In this document: positions 63,401-64,000 of the stretch, one piece after another
Position numbering within the stretch: the stretch's first letter is position 1
Layout: each line of letters starts with the position of its first letter
Origin: Azospirillum brasilense
GTDB lineage: Bacteria; Pseudomonadota; Alphaproteobacteria; Azospirillales; Azospirillaceae
Reading direction: 5' to 3'
NCBI RefSeq assembly: GCF_008365405.1
Contig: NZ_QOKV01000001.1
Location: 691,333-755,332 of the forward strand
DNA: 64,000 nt
Notes under the pieces: generated by a model
The model's input: only the letters and a program-made list of their open reading frames with translations
Databases searched by the model: none
What the model was told of the DNA's origin: nothing
Translations under genes and position numbers: made by a program

Positions 63401-63938
63401 GGGGAACGACGTCCTCCTGTTCGCCGAGGACGGGACCAGCGAGGTCGCCCGCTTCACCCTGCCGCGTCAGGCCAAGGAGGACGGCGAGTGCATCGCCGAC
63501 TTCCTGCGCGACGTGAACGACGGCGAGCGCGACGTGCTGGGCCTCCAGATCGTCACCATGGGCCAGCATTGCGCCGAGGTGGCGCGGGAGTGGTTCGCCG
63601 AGAACCGCTACCAGGACTATCTCTACCTGCACGGCCTGTCGGTGGAGATGACCGAGGCCATGGCGGAGTATGTCCACGCCCGCATCCGCGCTGAGCTGGG
63701 CTACGGCGCCGAGGACAGCCGCGACAAGGAGAAGCTGCTGCAGCAGACCTACCGCGGCAGCCGCTACAGCTTCGGCTACCCGGCCTGCCCGAACCTCGCC
63801 GACCAGGAGCAGCTTCTGAAGCTCCTCGACGCCGGGCGGATCGGCGTGGAGATGTCCGACGAGCACCAGCTCCACCCCGAGCAGAGCACGTCCGCCATCG
63901 TCCTGCATCATCCGCGGGCGAAATACTTCAGCGTGTGA
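60447..63938 (+). CDS. metH: Cobalamin-dependent methionine synthase
   Basis: A 1163-residue full-length MetH. The homocysteine module (1-~330) has the zinc ligands in VGGCCGTN (about 286-293). The methyl-THF module is at about 350-610 (AIGERCNANGSKKW). The cap and cobalamin module (about 640-890) contain the base-off motif VKGDVHDIGKN (about 729-739). The SAM-dependent reactivation module is at about 900-1163 (YRGSRYSFGYPACPN). It transfers the methyl group from 5-methyl-THF via B12 to homocysteine. No cobalamin riboswitch was seen in the 61 upstream bases, so control is presumably through the ArsR-methyltransferase regulator. Confidence 0.97.
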   Translation: MPHILDTLRDRVLLCDGGFGSRIQALDLDVEKDYWGHENCTDILPLSRPDIVREIHRGYFEAGADMVETDTFGASPVTLGEFGISEKAFEINQRAVELAREAAETFTDGLPRFVIGSVGPGTKLPSLGHIPYQDLEDSFFVQAAGLIAGGADAILVETCQDPLQIKAAVNGIKRARAEAGSDTPVFVQVTVETTGTLLVGTDIAAAATVIQALDVPLMGLNCATGPLEMSEHVKWLSQNWPGLVSVQPNAGLPELVDGKTHYPLRADDFAHWLERFVTEDGVNLVGGCCGTNVPHIAAANQMLRKLAPAGSHRPNPKGRTVHWVPAVASLYSQVTLRQENAFFAIGERCNANGSKKWRELQEKNDWDGCVEMAREQVKEGSHTLDVCTAFVGRDEVAEMQAVVQRFAGSVTAPLVIDSTEYIVLEKALALYGGKAIINSINFEDGEEPARKRLALAKKFGAAVIALTIDEEGMAKTPERKLAVAKRLYDLAVNEFGLPAHDLLFDPLTFTIATGNEDDRKLAIWTLEGIEAISREMPGCQIILGLSNVSFGLNAAARHVLNSVFLDHAVKRGMTGAIVHVSKIMPLHQIPEKEVKTAEDLIFDRRAEGYDPLQAFIALFEGRKAADAKKKARAETVEERLKERIVDGDRTGLEDDLAEAMKTHPPLEIINTYLLDGMKVVGELFGAGKMQLPFVLQSAETMKAAVAWLEPHMEKLDGQQKGTMVLATVKGDVHDIGKNLVDIILTNNGYKVVNLGIKQPIGAIIQAAKEHKADAVGMSGLLVKSTVVMRENLEEMTREGLEVPVLLGGAALTRAYVETDCVASYGSGRVAYAGDAFDGLTLMDQVVGGSFDQQLAIQQAKRSGRAVNRRRVLGQATSAAVGPVDKDAIRARRARLAEGVPVPTPPFWGPKVIEHVPLKTLVTYLNERMLYQLQWGYRKDGKSFEEFKEWAKKELRPVLDRILKIAAKEEILRPQAVYGYWKAAAEGNDVLLFAEDGTSEVARFTLPRQAKEDGECIADFLRDVNDGERDVLGLQIVTMGQHCAEVAREWFAENRYQDYLYLHGLSVEMTEAMAEYVHARIRAELGYGAEDSRDKEKLLQQTYRGSRYSFGYPACPNLADQEQLLKLLDAGRIGVEMSDEHQLHPEQSTSAIVLHHPRAKYFSV

Positions 63939-64000
63939 TGCAGGCCGCCTGAAGCGGGGCATCGCCTCCTTTCCTGCGTTACGATGGGGAAGGAGGCGCC

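Overview
The window is GC-rich, densely coded bacterial DNA. It looks like an alphaproteobacterium of the Azospirillum/Rhodospirillales type. This is inferred from gene content, not from a database match: a DUF2336 protein, the ligase-associated helicase/PdeM pair, an LdtR-like MarR regulator, separate MlaA and MlaC genes, an ArsR-methyltransferase regulator heading metF/metH, and an EcfG-like promoter at treS. No rRNA, complete tRNA, CRISPR array, insertion sequence or prophage was seen.

Region by region. 1-8.9 kb: a 3'-truncated PhoX-family (DUF839) gene, photolyase phrB, a secreted fasciclin protein with a strong terminator, pdeM plus an Lhr-like helicase, a possible 31-residue small gene, a methyltransferase pair and a small conserved-looking protein. 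9-13.5 kb: alpha/beta hydrolase, LdtR-like regulator, DUF2336 protein, and a mechanosensitive channel with a cyclic-nucleotide-binding domain. 13.7-24.3 kb: the most unusual block, an envelope/signalling cluster of two tandem DUF4399 proteins, a CsgG-like/peptidoglycan-binding/DUF4384 lipoprotein, a proline-rich OmpA protein, a small secreted protein, a FecR-like/DUF4384 protein, a CHASE2 nucleotide cyclase and a caspase/cadherin-like/FGE fusion. 24.3-30.6 kb: a Crp/Fnr regulator divergent from an acyl-CoA synthetase, SDR, acyl-CoA dehydrogenase, phosphotransferase and DUF6285 set. This matches the gene content of the Pseudomonas levulinate (lva) pathway and of the mammalian ACAD10/11 fusions.

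30.6-35.5 kb: a RelB/RelE-type toxin-antitoxin pair, a DUF455 ferritin-like protein, cysQ, a GNAT acetyltransferase, a bacteriohemerythrin and, behind an AT-rich gap, a predicted beta-gamma-crystallin/aerolysin-like pore-forming protein. 35.7-47.9 kb: glycogen/trehalose metabolism (treS-maltokinase fusion, glgB, glgX, malQ) with a MntA/HepT-type toxin-antitoxin pair inserted between glgB and glgX and a response regulator before malQ. 48-54.4 kb: bacterioferritin, two poorly characterised genes, a secreted lectin-like protein, a membrane PAS/degenerate DnaQ-like protein, a DUF188 protein and ettA. 54.4-57.6 kb: a pentapeptide-repeat/PilZ fusion and mlaC-mlaA. 57.9-63.9 kb: an ArsR-methyltransferase regulator behind a perfect palindrome, then metF, a DUF29 protein and metH.

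Working together: TreS/maltokinase, GlgB, GlgX and MalQ interconvert trehalose, maltose (phosphate) and glycogen, probably under stress control. MetF and MetH form the methionine half of the SAM cycle. MlaA and MlaC maintain outer-membrane lipid asymmetry. The 13.7-24.3 kb block plausibly couples envelope sensing (OmpA, CsgG-like and DUF4384 proteins) to a cyclic nucleotide signal and a caspase-like effector; this last reading is inference.
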